Positions 28,351-37,425 of a stretch of 64,000 bases of DNA are shown one piece after another. The translations under genes and the position numbers were made by a program. How positions within the stretch are numbered: the stretch's first letter is position 1; each line of letters opens with the position of its first letter. Source of the stretch: Deinococcus aerolatus (lineage in GTDB: Bacteria; Deinococcota; Deinococci; Deinococcales; Deinococcaceae); NCBI RefSeq assembly GCF_014647055.1, contig NZ_BMOL01000011.1:81476-145475 (forward strand), given 5' to 3'. The notes beneath the pieces were generated by a model. The model was not told the origin of the DNA. It did no database searches and saw nothing but the letters and a program-made list of their open reading frames with translations.

Positions 28351-29427
28351 ATGGGAATTGATCGTCGTAAGTTTTTGAAGGGAGCGGCCGTAACTGCTGC
28401 GGCCAGCACCGTCTTCTCGCCGCACAGCTTTGCCCAGACTGGCAACGTGCGCTGGAAATGCGCCACGAGCTGGCCCAAGAGCCTGGACGTGCTGTTCGGC
28501 GGCGCCCAGATGATCGCCGACCGCGTCAGCGCCATGACCGACGGCAAGTTCACCATCCGCGCCTATGAGGCGGGCGAACTGGTGCCGGGCCTGCAGGTGC
28601 TGGACGCCGTGCAGCAGGGCACCGTGGAGTGCGGCCATAGCGCCGGGTACTACTACGTGGGCAAGAACCCCACCCTGGGCTTTGCCACCGGCGTTCCCTT
28701 CGGCCTGACCGCCTCCGAGCAGAATGCCTGGCTGTACAGCGCGGGCGGCCTGGAACTGATCCGCGAGGTCTACGATGATTTCGGGATCATCAACTTCCCG
28801 GCGGGCAACACCACCGCGCAGATGGGCGGCTGGTTCAAGAAGGAAGTCAAGACAGCCGCAGACTTCAAGGGTCTCAAAATGCGCATTCCCGGGATCGGCG
28901 GTCAGGTTATGGCCAAGCTGGGCGTGAATGTGCAGGTGTTGCCTGGCGGTGAGATCTACCTGGCACTGGACCGTGGAGCCATCGACGCCGCCGAGTGGGT
29001 GGGTCCGCATGACGACGAGAAGTTGGGTCTGCAAAAAGCTGCCAAGTTCTACTACTACCCCGGCTGGTGGGAACCCGGCGCCACCTTTGACATGATGGTG
29101 GGCAAGAAGGCCTACGCCGCGCTGCCCAAGGCCTACAAGGAAATCCTGGCCAGCGCCTGCGCCGAGGCCAACCTAGCCGTGGCCGCCGATTACGACGCCA
29201 AGAACCAGGCCGCGCTGCAGCGCCTGAAGAAGGGCGGCACCCAACTGCGCCGCTATTCCAACGACATCCTTAAGGCAGGCAGCAAGGCCGCGCAGGAACT
29301 GCATGCCGAAAACTCGGCCAAGAACGCTGGCTACAAGAAGGTATACACGCCCTGGGATTCCTTCCGCCGCAGCATTCATTCCTGGCATCAGGTCAATGAG
29401 AAGCCGCTGATGGACTTCACCGGCTGA
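28351..29427 (+). CDS. TRAP transporter solute-binding protein (DctP/TakP-like), Tat-exported
   Basis: 358 residues from ATG 28351, preferred over 28327 because AGGGGG lies at 28339-28344 and the protein then starts with a twin-arginine signal, DRRKFLKGAA. The mature protein has the TakP-type core: TDGKFTIRAYEAGELVPGLQ, VECGHSAGYYYVGK, MRIPGIGG with the carboxylate-binding Arg, and WVGPHDD. Close relatives bind 2-oxo acids or similar monocarboxylates. Tat export means it folds, perhaps with a cation, before secretion. The membrane subunits are on the opposite strand and converge on it. Confidence 0.93.
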   Translation: MGIDRRKFLKGAAVTAAASTVFSPHSFAQTGNVRWKCATSWPKSLDVLFGGAQMIADRVSAMTDGKFTIRAYEAGELVPGLQVLDAVQQGTVECGHSAGYYYVGKNPTLGFATGVPFGLTASEQNAWLYSAGGLELIREVYDDFGIINFPAGNTTAQMGGWFKKEVKTAADFKGLKMRIPGIGGQVMAKLGVNVQVLPGGEIYLALDRGAIDAAEWVGPHDDEKLGLQKAAKFYYYPGWWEPGATFDMMVGKKAYAALPKAYKEILASACAEANLAVAADYDAKNQAALQRLKKGGTQLRRYSNDILKAGSKAAQELHAENSAKNAGYKKVYTPWDSFRRSIHSWHQVNEKPLMDFTG

Positions 29428-29445
29428 ACGAGCCCTGGATGCGAA

Positions 29446-29484
29446 GGGTGCCCGTACTGTTTTAGTACGGGCACCCTCTCTGTT
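29446..29484 (+). terminator. Intrinsic terminator between convergent TRAP genes
   Basis: A perfect 13-bp stem (29446-29458 with 29464-29476) and 5-base loop, followed by TCTCTGTTTT on the + strand. It ends the binding-protein transcript; on the other strand there is no T-run. Confidence 0.88.
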
Positions 29485-29531
29485 TTGGTGACGGCAGGGG
29501 GCGAGGGAGGTAATCCCCACCCCCGTGGTGG

Positions 29532-30854
29532 TTACGGTCCTGCGGCGCGCAATCCCGTCAGGCCGGGGAAGGCCACACAGAGGGCCAGCACGAACAGCTG
29601 AATAAAGATGAACGGGATGACCCCCCGGTAGATGTCGCTGGTCGCCAGCTGTTTGCCCGCGATGCCACGCAGGTAGAACAGCGAGAACCCGAAGGGAGGG
29701 GTCAGGAAGCTGGTCTGGAGATTGATGCCCAGCAGAATGCCGTACCAGATCATATCGACACCCAGCTCGCGCGCGACAGGCGCAAAAATAGGCAGCAGGA
29801 TAAAGGCGATCTCGAAGAAATCCAGGAAGAAGCCCAGGATGAAAATGGCCAGGTTGGTCAGAATCAGGAAGCCCAGCACCCCGCCCGGCAGGTTGGCCAG
29901 GATGTTCTGCATGAACAGGTCGCCGTCCAGCGCCCGGAACACCAGCGAGAACGAGGTGGAGCCGATCAGGATGAAAATCACGAAGGTGGTCAGCCGGGCG
30001 GTGGAGAGGGTCACCTCCCATAGTCCGCCGCGCGTCATCTTGCGGTTGGCAATGGCCAGCAGCACCGCGCCCAGCGCCCCGACCGCCCCGGCCTCGGTGG
30101 CGGTGGCCAGGCCGAAGAAGATCGAGCCCAGCACCGCAAAAATCAGCAGCAGCGGCGGAATCATGGCCCGCAGCACCTGCAGGGCCATCGCCGAAGGCCG
30201 GATGTTCAGCTCGGCGGCGGGCATGGCCGGGGCGAGATTGGGACTCAGGGCCGAGCGCACGATCACGTAGGCGACATAGAGGGCCGCCAGCATCAGGCCC
30301 GGCACCAGCGATCCCAGGAACAGGTCGCCCACCGACACACCCAGTTCGCTGCCCAGCACCACCAGCACCACGCTGGGAGGGATGACCTGCCCCAGCGTCC
30401 CGGACGCTGCAATCACGCCGCTGGCCAGCCCCTTGTCGTAGCCGTAGCGCAGCATGATCGGCAGGCTGATCAGTCCCATTGTGACCACTGTGGCGGCCAC
30501 CACGCCGGTGGTTGCGGCCAGCAGCAGGCCCACCAGCACCACGGCCACCGCAATGCCGCCGCGCAGGCGCCCGAACAGCAGCCCCGCCGTCCGCAGCAGG
30601 TCCTCGGCCAGTCCGCTCTTGCCCAGGATGCCGCCCATGAACACGAAATACGGAATGGCCAGCAACGTGAAGTTGCTCATGGTCCCGAAGACACGGTCCG
30701 GAATGGCCCGCAGCAGCAGCGTATCGAACTGGCCTGTACTCAGACCGATCAGGCCAAAGATGATTGCGGTTCCGGCCAGCGAGAAGGCCACTGGGAAACC
30801 GCTGAAGATGAGGATAAACGCGCCCAGAAACATCCACAGCCCAATCGCTTCCAT
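29532..30854 (-). CDS. TRAP transporter large permease (DctM family)
   Basis: 440 residues with about 12-13 hydrophobic helices. Conserved features include the N-terminal FLGAFILIFSGFPVAF, SGTLGQVIPPS (the ASGTxxxxIPPS-type motif) and a second-half pseudo-repeat, GINLQTSFLTPPFGFSLFYLRG. It forms the transmembrane elevator that couples Na+ to substrate uptake. Its start overlaps the small subunit stop by one base (TAATG), so the two are translationally coupled. Confidence 0.95.
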   Translation of the reverse strand: MEAIGLWMFLGAFILIFSGFPVAFSLAGTAIIFGLIGLSTGQFDTLLLRAIPDRVFGTMSNFTLLAIPYFVFMGGILGKSGLAEDLLRTAGLLFGRLRGGIAVAVVLVGLLLAATTGVVAATVVTMGLISLPIMLRYGYDKGLASGVIAASGTLGQVIPPSVVLVVLGSELGVSVGDLFLGSLVPGLMLAALYVAYVIVRSALSPNLAPAMPAAELNIRPSAMALQVLRAMIPPLLLIFAVLGSIFFGLATATEAGAVGALGAVLLAIANRKMTRGGLWEVTLSTARLTTFVIFILIGSTSFSLVFRALDGDLFMQNILANLPGGVLGFLILTNLAIFILGFFLDFFEIAFILLPIFAPVARELGVDMIWYGILLGINLQTSFLTPPFGFSLFYLRGIAGKQLATSDIYRGVIPFIFIQLFVLALCVAFPGLTGLRAAGP

Positions 30855-31516
30855 TACTTCTTCCTCAGGTCGTCGTTCATTTTGCGTTCGGCCTCGTCGG
30901 GAAGGCCCACCAGCAACCCATCCAGCCCGGCGCGGTCCAGGTGGACTTCAGCGGCCAGGGCAGCCACCTCGTCCAGCTCATCCTGGGTGCGGTACTCGTA
31001 GTGGCCGGTCAGGGCGCCCGCCGCCTTGATCGCCTCGCTGATGCCCTGAATAAACAGCAGCACGAAACCGATGGGCAGCAATAGCTTGATTGGCCAGCGC
31101 AGCAACCCACCCGGATCAGAACTGCCCTCCTGAATGCCGTAACTCAGCTGGAACCACGGAATCGCCACCCACAGCACGATCACGCAGAACGGCAGCAGGA
31201 ACAGCACGGTGCCGATCAGGTTAATCAGCGCCCGGCGTCTGGGGGCCAGCCGTCCGTACAGCACGTCCACCCGCACATGCTCGTCCACGCTCAGCACGTA
31301 CGCGCCGCCCAACAGAAAGATCACGCTGAACAGGTACCACTGCAGTTCCAGCAGGGAATTGCTGCTGAAGGCGGTGCCCAGATAGCGGTCGGCAAAACGT
31401 CCGAAGACGTTAAAGAGGCCCACGCCGATCATCAGCAGGGTAACCCCGCCGATCACGACTCCCAGCCAGGATGAAAAACGGTCTATTGCGCGCGCAAGTC
31501 CCAGCAGAGCTGGCAT
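30854..31516 (-). CDS. TRAP transporter small permease (DctQ family)
   Basis: 220 residues from ATG 31514-31516, chosen because AGGGGTGG sits just upstream; an in-frame ATG 14 codons earlier lacks this. Four hydrophobic helices are seen, with ELQWYLFSVIFLLGGAYVL and the DEHVRVDV motif between helices 2 and 3, diagnostic of DctQ. The C-terminal ~40 residues are a charged cytoplasmic tail that is longer than usual. It pairs with the DctM subunit encoded immediately downstream. Confidence 0.93.
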   Translation of the reverse strand: MPALLGLARAIDRFSSWLGVVIGGVTLLMIGVGLFNVFGRFADRYLGTAFSSNSLLELQWYLFSVIFLLGGAYVLSVDEHVRVDVLYGRLAPRRRALINLIGTVLFLLPFCVIVLWVAIPWFQLSYGIQEGSSDPGGLLRWPIKLLLPIGFVLLFIQGISEAIKAAGALTGHYEYRTQDELDEVAALAAEVHLDRAGLDGLLVGLPDEAERKMNDDLRKK

Positions 31517-31615
31517 TCCCACCCCTTTTGAACGATTCGCCTGCACTTTGCATTGCACGGTGAAACCGCTCCCTTAGAATTTGTTTACTTGCGGAGTATA
31601 CGTGTCCTGGCGCGG

Positions 31616-31999
31616 CTAGCGTTTGCGGCCCTGGCGGCCGGCCCGCCAGACGGCCCACATCAGCAGGGGCTGCAGCGGCAACCGGGCCCAGGCCACCCAC
31701 GCGGGCACACCAAACTTCTGCGGCTCCTGCGCCATGTAGACGTTGGCGGGGAAGACGGCCAGCAGCAGAACCAGCAGCCCCCAGCGTGCGGCTGGCCGGG
31801 TGGCCGGGTGCAGCAGCCCCAGCCCGCCGGCCAGTTCTGCCGCGCCGCTGATCAGGGTAGCCGCCTGGGCGGGCATAGGCAGGCCCGGCGGCACGATGCG
31901 GTCAAAGAACTGCGGCGCGACAAAATGCGTGAGGCCTGCGGCGACGAACACGGCCGCCAGCGCCAGCACGCCGGGGGTGGGACGGGGAGATTCGAACAT
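31616..31999 (-). CDS. DoxX-family membrane protein
   Basis: 127 residues from ATG 31997-31999, with -10 box TACAGT (rc at 32005-32010) 5 bases upstream. Four helices carry the family features AAVFVAAGLTHFVAPQFFDRIVPP and GAAELAGGLGLL. DoxX-like proteins of this size are small integral membrane proteins linked to redox or thiosulfate metabolism in some bacteria, but the function here is unknown. It lies upstream of the TRAP membrane genes on the same strand, separated by their promoter region. Confidence 0.82.
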   Translation of the reverse strand: MFESPRPTPGVLALAAVFVAAGLTHFVAPQFFDRIVPPGLPMPAQAATLISGAAELAGGLGLLHPATRPAARWGLLVLLLAVFPANVYMAQEPQKFGVPAWVAWARLPLQPLLMWAVWRAGRQGRKR

Positions 32000-32031
32000 G
32001 TTCCACTGTAGCGGCACGGGCGCAGCAGACG

Positions 32032-32060
32032 GGGCCAGGAGATTTCGCCTCCTGGCCCCA
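32032..32060 (-). terminator. Strong hairpin downstream of the small charged protein gene
   Basis: 11-bp stem GGGGCCAGGAG / CTCCTGGCCCC with a short loop. No T-run follows on either strand, so it is a possible, not typical, terminator. Confidence 0.45.
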
Positions 32061-32089
32061 TGTTGAACGTCTCTGTGTGGCTCTGATTG

Positions 32090-32311
32090 TTAGCCCTGCT
32101 TGGTGGCCGGCACCGAACGTGCCTCTTCGACGTCCTTCTTCTCTTTCAGGCCGTCGTGCTCATTGTTGCGGGCTGCGTTGGCCTCGCGGTCGTTGTTGCC
32201 CTTGAAAGAGGGTTTGCGATCATGTTCGATCTCGTGCACCTCTTTCTTGTTGCGGTCGTACTCCTCGGGCAGGCTGGTGTGGCCACTGTTCTTGTCGTCT
32301 TTGTCTGGCAT
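32090..32311 (-). CDS. Small charged hydrophilic protein, unknown function
   Basis: 73 residues, no hydrophobic segment and no cysteine. About half the residues are charged (Lys, Asp, Glu, Arg) with many Asn, and the composition suggests an intrinsically disordered protein such as a stress or desiccation hydrophilin; that is an inference from composition only. The local GC content is lower than in flanking genes. A hairpin follows the stop. No clear -10 or ribosome-binding site was found, so the start is uncertain. Confidence 0.6.
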   Translation of the reverse strand: MPDKDDKNSGHTSLPEEYDRNKKEVHEIEHDRKPSFKGNNDREANAARNNEHDGLKEKKDVEEARSVPATKQG

Positions 32312-32393
32312 GCCGGTAGCCTGTCATCTCCGCGTCCGGGCAGGGACAGGAGAAGCTCAAGCCCCATTTAGAGATGAAGGTGGGCTCAAGCCC

Positions 32394-32954
<561 letters not shown>

Positions 32955-33137
32955 GCCCGCCATGCTACGGCAAACCGGCGTGCCTCAGGCTTGTGGGAGG
33001 GCCGCGGCTGTTCCACTTCACCGCAGCGCACATCTGGAAGGTCCTGACCCAGCGTGACCTCCGTCCGCCGCCCTGGGTGCGCCTCCCACAGCGTGGAGGA
33101 CGGGTGAGGAACCCGCGTGGCCCGGCTCCATCGGCAG

Positions 33138-33167
33138 TTGACCCCCCGCGCCCGCCGCCGTTATACT
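33138..33167 (+). promoter_or_regulatory. Promoter of tRNA-Gln
   Basis: -35 TTGACC (33138-33143), 18-base spacer, -10 TATACT (33162-33167); the tRNA starts 35 bases later. Confidence 0.85.
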
Positions 33168-33201
33168 TCTGTCCGCCGCGCCGTGAGGCCGGAACAACCG
33201 T

Positions 33202-33275
33202 AGGGATATGGTGTAATGGCAGCACAACAGATTTTGGATCTGTTTGTTCAGGTTCGAATCCTGGTATCCCTGCCA
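33202..33275 (+). tRNA. tRNA-Gln (anticodon TTG), CCA encoded
   Basis: Acceptor AGGGATA (33202-33208) pairs with TATCCCT (33265-33271); discriminator G and encoded CCA follow. The anticodon stem ACAGA/TCTGT encloses loop TTTTGGA, anticodon TTG, reading CAA and CAG. The T-loop GGTTCGAATCC is standard. Confidence 0.96.
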
Positions 33276-33282
33276 CAACCGC

Positions 33283-33321
33283 GACAGGCAGCCTCCGCTC
33301 AGCTCGGAGGCTGTCCTTTTT
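33283..33321 (+). terminator. Intrinsic terminator of tRNA-Gln
   Basis: 9-bp stem CAGCCTCCG (33289-33297) with CGGAGGCTG (33305-33313), extendable through GACAG/CTGTC, followed by CCTTTTT. Confidence 0.88.
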
Positions 33322-33511
33322 GTGCTTACCCACGTCACGTAGGGTCTCATGAAACCCAACGTCAGCTTCCTCACCTTCAGTCAGCTGGCCTTCACCGGGC
33401 GTCAGGCAGCGGGGCGTAGCGTGGACACACAAGCAGGGCGCGCCGCGAAAGCGTGCTGGGAGCCCTCCCGGCGCAGCGGACACGCGGACTGCCTTGACCC
33501 GGAGGTCCGAC

Positions 33512-34120
33512 ATGATTTCATTTAATAAGCCCGCCTTGCTGCTCGTCGTCTCCGCCGCCCTGCTGGGTGTGGCCGCGCCTGCACTGGCTGCGCCGAAGAT
33601 CAGCGCCCAGAGCATCATCGTCAACCCGGTACCCACCACCCTCAGCGCCCGCGTGTGGGTAGACCGTGACCGCAGCGGCACACAGAACCCCAGCTACCGC
33701 ATTGGCGAGCGCATCACGCTGTACACCAGCGTCAACGAGAACGCCTACGTCTACCTGTTCAACGTCAACCCGGACGGCAGCACCGACCAGATCCTGCCCA
33801 ACCGCATCAGCGCCAGCAACTACGTGCGTGCCGGGCAGACCCGCGCCTTCCCGGCCAGCGGCGACCGGTTCACCTTCGATGTGGCTGGTCCCCACGGCCT
33901 GAACCGCGTGCTGGTGATTGCCAGCCGCCGTCCCCTGAGCCTGTCGGAGCTGAGCAGCTACCAGAACGGCGGGAGCTTTGCCACGGTCAAGCCCAGAACC
34001 AGCGAGGGGCTGGCCCAGGCGCTGAGCATCGTCGTCGATCCGGTGCCCAGTCCGGTGGTGCAGCCGGTGCCGCAGACCGACTGGATCAGTGACACGGCGT
34101 ACTACACCGTCGTGTACTAG
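33512..34120 (+). CDS. Secreted protein with DUF4384-like domain
   Basis: 202 residues from ATG 33512, set by GGAGGT at 33501-33506. A Sec signal peptide ends near ALAAP (~25-27). The core [20 protein letters not shown] followed by [17 protein letters not shown] is the DUF4384 pattern, a beta-sandwich found in deinococcal S-layer-associated and other envelope proteins. It is a single compact exported domain and stands alone after tRNA-Gln. The function is unknown. Confidence 0.82.
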   Translation: MISFNKPALLLVVSAALLGVAAPALAAPKISAQSIIVNPVPTTLSARVWVDRDRSGTQNPSYRIGERITLYTSVNENAYVYLFNVNPDGSTDQILPNRISASNYVRAGQTRAFPASGDRFTFDVAGPHGLNRVLVIASRRPLSLSELSSYQNGGSFATVKPRTSEGLAQALSIVVDPVPSPVVQPVPQTDWISDTAYYTVVY

Positions 34121-34134
34121 GGTTCAGGTGTGGG

Positions 34135-34170
34135 GTGGGGCGGGTGGGCCAGAAACGGCCTTCCCGCCCC
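34135..34170. other. GC-rich hairpin after the DUF4384 gene; rest of 34121-34371
   Basis: TGGGGCGGG pairs with CCCGCCCCA around a loop but has no T-run, so termination is uncertain. The remaining ~200 bases hold an AT-rich patch at 34260-34280 and TAGGGT near 34292, a possible promoter for the exopolysaccharide genes; nothing coding is seen before 34372. Confidence 0.35.
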
Positions 34171-34371
34171 ACTGCGGTCGGTGCGTGCCGGACTGGAGAT
34201 GGGGCTTGCTGCTCCACTCCCTCCTGGGGCGGTTCGGCGGGTCTGCAGCTGGGCGCATGTGGTATTAATTTTCTGTTAGCGTCCCGCTGTCTAGGGTCTG
34301 ACGAGTCGTAAGATCCGGCGCGGAGACCGGCAGAATCCTGCAGGCCGCCGCACCACATTCTGGGAGAAGTT

Positions 34372-34491
34372 ATGTCTGCAAGTCGTTCGCCCATCCAGTC
34401 CCACAACGGCATGTCACGGGCCGCACATCTGCCGCTCTGCCGCCCCCCGTTTCAGCGTGTGGCGGGACTGCCCACACCGGAACGTCCATGA
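34372..34491 (+). CDS. Short ORF coupled to the polysaccharide polymerase gene
   Basis: 39 codons plus stop, beginning ATG 34372 after a good ribosome-binding site (GGGAGAAG, 34362-34369). Its TGA (34489-34491) overlaps the ATG of the next gene as ATGA. The product is Arg/Pro/Ser-rich with no hydrophobic helix and no family resemblance. The next gene has no ribosome-binding site of its own, so translation of this ORF may serve to load ribosomes on it. A small protein product is possible but unproven. Confidence 0.5.
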   Translation: MSASRSPIQSHNGMSRAAHLPLCRPPFQRVAGLPTPERP

Positions 34492-36026
34492 AGTCGGTAC
34501 CTCTGCGCGCTTCCGGGCGTGACCCCCGGTCCCCGGCCCCCGCCGGCTGGGCGGTGTGGCTGGCGCTGCTGGGCGCGGCCCTGCTGGTGGGGGTGCTGGC
34601 CGCCGAGCAGCCGCTGCTGGCCGGGGCGCTGACGGTCCTGATGGTGCTGTTCGCGGGCCTGACGCGCATGTGGCACCGGCTCTCAGAACTGGCCCTGGGT
34701 TTTCTGGGCGTTTCGCTGGTCGGCTACGCCTTTCTCGGAAAGGGTTACGCGTACATCGGGGTGCCGCCTCTGTTCGTGGGCGAGATTGCGCTGGCCCTCG
34801 GGCTGCTGGCCCTGCTGCGGGTGGGCGCGACCGGCATCCGTCACCACCGGGGTCTGCTGGCGCTGGTGTACGTGTTCATGTTTATTGGTCTGATCAACAC
34901 GGTGCCGTACATCAGTCTCTACAAAATCGATGCCCTGCGTGACAGCGTAACTTGGCTGTATGCGGCCTTCGCGCTTATCGTAGCTGGGCTGTTGCTTCGC
35001 TTAAATTGGTTGGAACGTGTGACTCAGCAGTACGCCCGCCTCATCCCATGGTTCCTATTCGCCGCGCCCCTGAGCTTCATCGTTTACAAACTGTTCAAAA
35101 ACGGTATTCCAGCGTGGCCGGGCAGCGATACCCCACTGCTGTATCCCAAGGGGGGTGACATCGGGGTGCATCTGGCGGGCATTGTGGCTTTCTTGCTGCT
35201 GGGGCTACATCATCACTTCAATGTGTCGCAAAGCCGCCGGAGCTGGCACGAATGGCTATGGTGGAGTCTGATTGTGTTGGGCGTCCTGGCGACGTCCGAG
35301 AGCCGTGCCGCGACGCTGGTCATCACCGCCAGCGGGTTGCTCATTGTTCTGCTGCGCCCGCGCAGCGGCTGGGGTCGGCCGTTGTATCTGGTGGCCGTGG
35401 TGCTGACACTGCTGGTTGCCACCAACTTCAGCGTCAATCTCGGTGGCCAGCGCGATATCTCCGCCGAAGGGCTGTTGCTCAATGCCCAAAGCGTCGCTGG
35501 AGATTCCGGCTCGGACGTGCGCGAGGGCACCCGTACCTGGCGACTGAATTGGTGGAACGACATCGTGGACTACACCATTTACGGTCCATATTTCTGGACC
35601 GGCAAAGGCTATGGTATCAACTTGGCCGACTCTGATGGTTATCAGGTGAAACGGGAACACTCGCTGCGTAATCCGCACAACGGCCACATGACTTTCCTGG
35701 CCCGTTCCGGCGTGCCGGGTTTCCTGGCCTGGGTGGCGTTGCAACTGGCCTTCGGCTTCAGCCTGCTGCGTGCCTACGCCCGCGCCCGCGCCACCGGGCA
35801 AACGACCTGGGCCAGCCTGAATCTATGGCTCTTCGCGTACTGGCTGGCCTTTCTGGTCAATGCCAGCTTTGACGTGTACCTGGAGGGGCCGCAGGGCGGC
35901 ATCTGGTTCTGGAGCGTGTTCGGTTTCGGCCTCGCGGCCCTGGAAACCCAGCGTCGTCAGGCTGCGGCCCTCTCCGGAGCCCCTTCTACCACGGCCCCCC
36001 TGCCTGCCCCCCTCAAGGAGTTCTGA
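34488..36026 (+). CDS. O-antigen ligase / polysaccharide polymerase family membrane protein (Wzy/WaaL-like)
   Basis: 512 residues with about 11-12 hydrophobic helices and a long exterior loop (~330-400) that holds GKGYGIN and RNPHNGHMTFLARSGVPG, the PHN..L..GxxG-type Wzy_C signature. It should join lipid-linked repeat units or ligate glycans outside the inner membrane. The start overlaps the stop of a 39-codon ORF. The middle (~34900-35260) is less GC-biased than the ends. The WecG/TagA gene follows 3 bases later, forming an operon. Confidence 0.87.
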   Translation: MKSVPLRASGRDPRSPAPAGWAVWLALLGAALLVGVLAAEQPLLAGALTVLMVLFAGLTRMWHRLSELALGFLGVSLVGYAFLGKGYAYIGVPPLFVGEIALALGLLALLRVGATGIRHHRGLLALVYVFMFIGLINTVPYISLYKIDALRDSVTWLYAAFALIVAGLLLRLNWLERVTQQYARLIPWFLFAAPLSFIVYKLFKNGIPAWPGSDTPLLYPKGGDIGVHLAGIVAFLLLGLHHHFNVSQSRRSWHEWLWWSLIVLGVLATSESRAATLVITASGLLIVLLRPRSGWGRPLYLVAVVLTLLVATNFSVNLGGQRDISAEGLLLNAQSVAGDSGSDVREGTRTWRLNWWNDIVDYTIYGPYFWTGKGYGINLADSDGYQVKREHSLRNPHNGHMTFLARSGVPGFLAWVALQLAFGFSLLRAYARARATGQTTWASLNLWLFAYWLAFLVNASFDVYLEGPQGGIWFWSVFGFGLAALETQRRQAAALSGAPSTTAPLPAPLKEF

Positions 36027-36029
36027 ATA

Positions 36030-36893
36030 ATGTCGCTGCCTATCCCCTCCGATCCGCGCTCCGCCGCGCCTGCTCCGCCTGCTTCACCCGCCGTGGGGGC
36101 GTCTCCGCACCCTGCCCTGACCTCCCGCTCGATTCTGGGAATGCGGGTGGATGTCACCACCTACGCGGACGCCACGGCCAGGGTCATGGCCTGGGCGCGG
36201 GCGGGTCAGGGGCGCTACGTCTGTGCCTCCAACGTTCACATGGTCATGGAGACCAGCGACAGCGCCGAGTTCCGGGATGTGGTGAACGGGGCCGATCTGG
36301 TGACGTCCGACGGCGTGCCGCTGGTGTGGGCCTTGAAGGCGCTGGGGGTGCCACAGGCCGAGCGCGTGTACGGCCCCACCCTGATGCTGCACGTCTGCGA
36401 GGCCGCGGCCCGTGAAGGGGTGCCCATCGCCCTGTACGGCGGTACGCCTGAGAGTCTGGAGGAGTTCGTGCTGTTCCTGCACGCCAACTATCCGGGCATC
36501 GAGATCGCCTGCCTGATCGCTCCACCGTTCCGTCCCCCCACCCCCGAGGAAGACGCGTACTACACGCAGCAGCTGGTCGACTCCGGAGCGCGCATCGTGT
36601 TTGTGGGCATCGGCTGCCCCAAGCAGGAACGCTGGATGGCCGCCCACACCGGGCGTCTGGACGCGGTGCTGCTGGGCATGGGGGCTGCCTTCGACTTTCA
36701 TACGGGGCGGGTCCGGCAGGCCCCCGCCGCCATGCAGCGGCTGGGCTTGGAATGGCTGTTCCGCCTGTTCATGGAGCCGCGCCGCTTGTGGAAGCGCTAT
36801 GCCAAACATAACCCGCGCTTCGTGGGCAGGTTCCTGCTGCAACTGCTGGGCCAGAAGATCATTAACCGGGGGCGCAGGGCGAGCCGGGATTAA
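36030..36893 (+). CDS. WecG/TagA/CpsF family glycosyltransferase (GT26)
   Basis: 287 residues with a ~35-residue Ala/Pro-rich N-terminal extension before the conserved core. Seen: CASNVHMVME (a variant of the usual T(P)NPEM region), DGVPLVWA, RVYGPTLM, and FVGIGCPKQERWM with MGAAFDFHTGRVRQAP. Family members transfer ManNAcA, ManNAc or another sugar from UDP to a lipid-linked GlcNAc. It works with the polymerase encoded 3 bases upstream in surface polysaccharide assembly. Confidence 0.93.
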   Translation: MSLPIPSDPRSAAPAPPASPAVGASPHPALTSRSILGMRVDVTTYADATARVMAWARAGQGRYVCASNVHMVMETSDSAEFRDVVNGADLVTSDGVPLVWALKALGVPQAERVYGPTLMLHVCEAAAREGVPIALYGGTPESLEEFVLFLHANYPGIEIACLIAPPFRPPTPEEDAYYTQQLVDSGARIVFVGIGCPKQERWMAAHTGRLDAVLLGMGAAFDFHTGRVRQAPAAMQRLGLEWLFRLFMEPRRLWKRYAKHNPRFVGRFLLQLLGQKIINRGRRASRD

Positions 36894-36944
36894 GGAAGGG
36901 CCAGGAACCCGCAATCGCTCTACCGGTGAAGGAGGTGGTCCAGA

Positions 36945-37352
36945 ATGCTGTCCGCACTTCTGACCGAATTGGCCCTGTGCAATCCGTCCTCGCCTGAAGA
37001 GGCGTGGAACGCTGCTGTCCAGATGCTTGCCGAGCAGGGTCTGGGGACGGCTTCCGGCCAGGTTAAAGGGTGCCCGCGGACGGCCTTTGTGGGACTGGCT
37101 TCACACGGCCTGATCAGTGGCTTCTCCGCTCCGTCTCCCAGACCCTTGAATCAAAATGCCCGCTATGCCCTGAGCGCTTACCGCCTGTAACTTGCTGACC
37201 ACTGCTTGCTGAACCGCACGTCGGACTGGTGGCAGGCTGTCGCCACCGAACGGAACATTGATCGCAAAGGGCACAACGGCGTGTTGAATGTCGTCAGTCC
37301 GCTGATTAAGCGCGGGGCCTCTGCTCCGGCTGCGGCGACACCTTTGACCTGA
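36945..37352 (+). pseudogene. DUF6979-like gene interrupted by an in-frame stop
   Basis: GGAGGTGG precedes ATG 36945. The frame reads 81 codons to TAA at 37188-37190, then stays open in the same frame to TGA 37350-37352. The first part has AWNAAVQ, KGCPRTAFVGLASHGLISG and NARYALSAYRL; the second has DWWQAVA and HNGVLNVVSPLIKRG. Together they match the order of segments I recall for DUF6979 proteins (KGCP-AFLGL, N-YAL-A, LW, HN-Q-DVV), so the TAA splits one domain. It is probably a nonsense-mutated pseudogene; a sequencing error would be the alternative. Family naming is from memory. Confidence 0.65.
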
Positions 37353-37425
37353 ACAGCGAAGGCTGGGTCGGGCCTGCCGCAGAAGATGACGTGCAGCCTT
37401 CTGCCGACGCTCTATCCTTGAGTCG

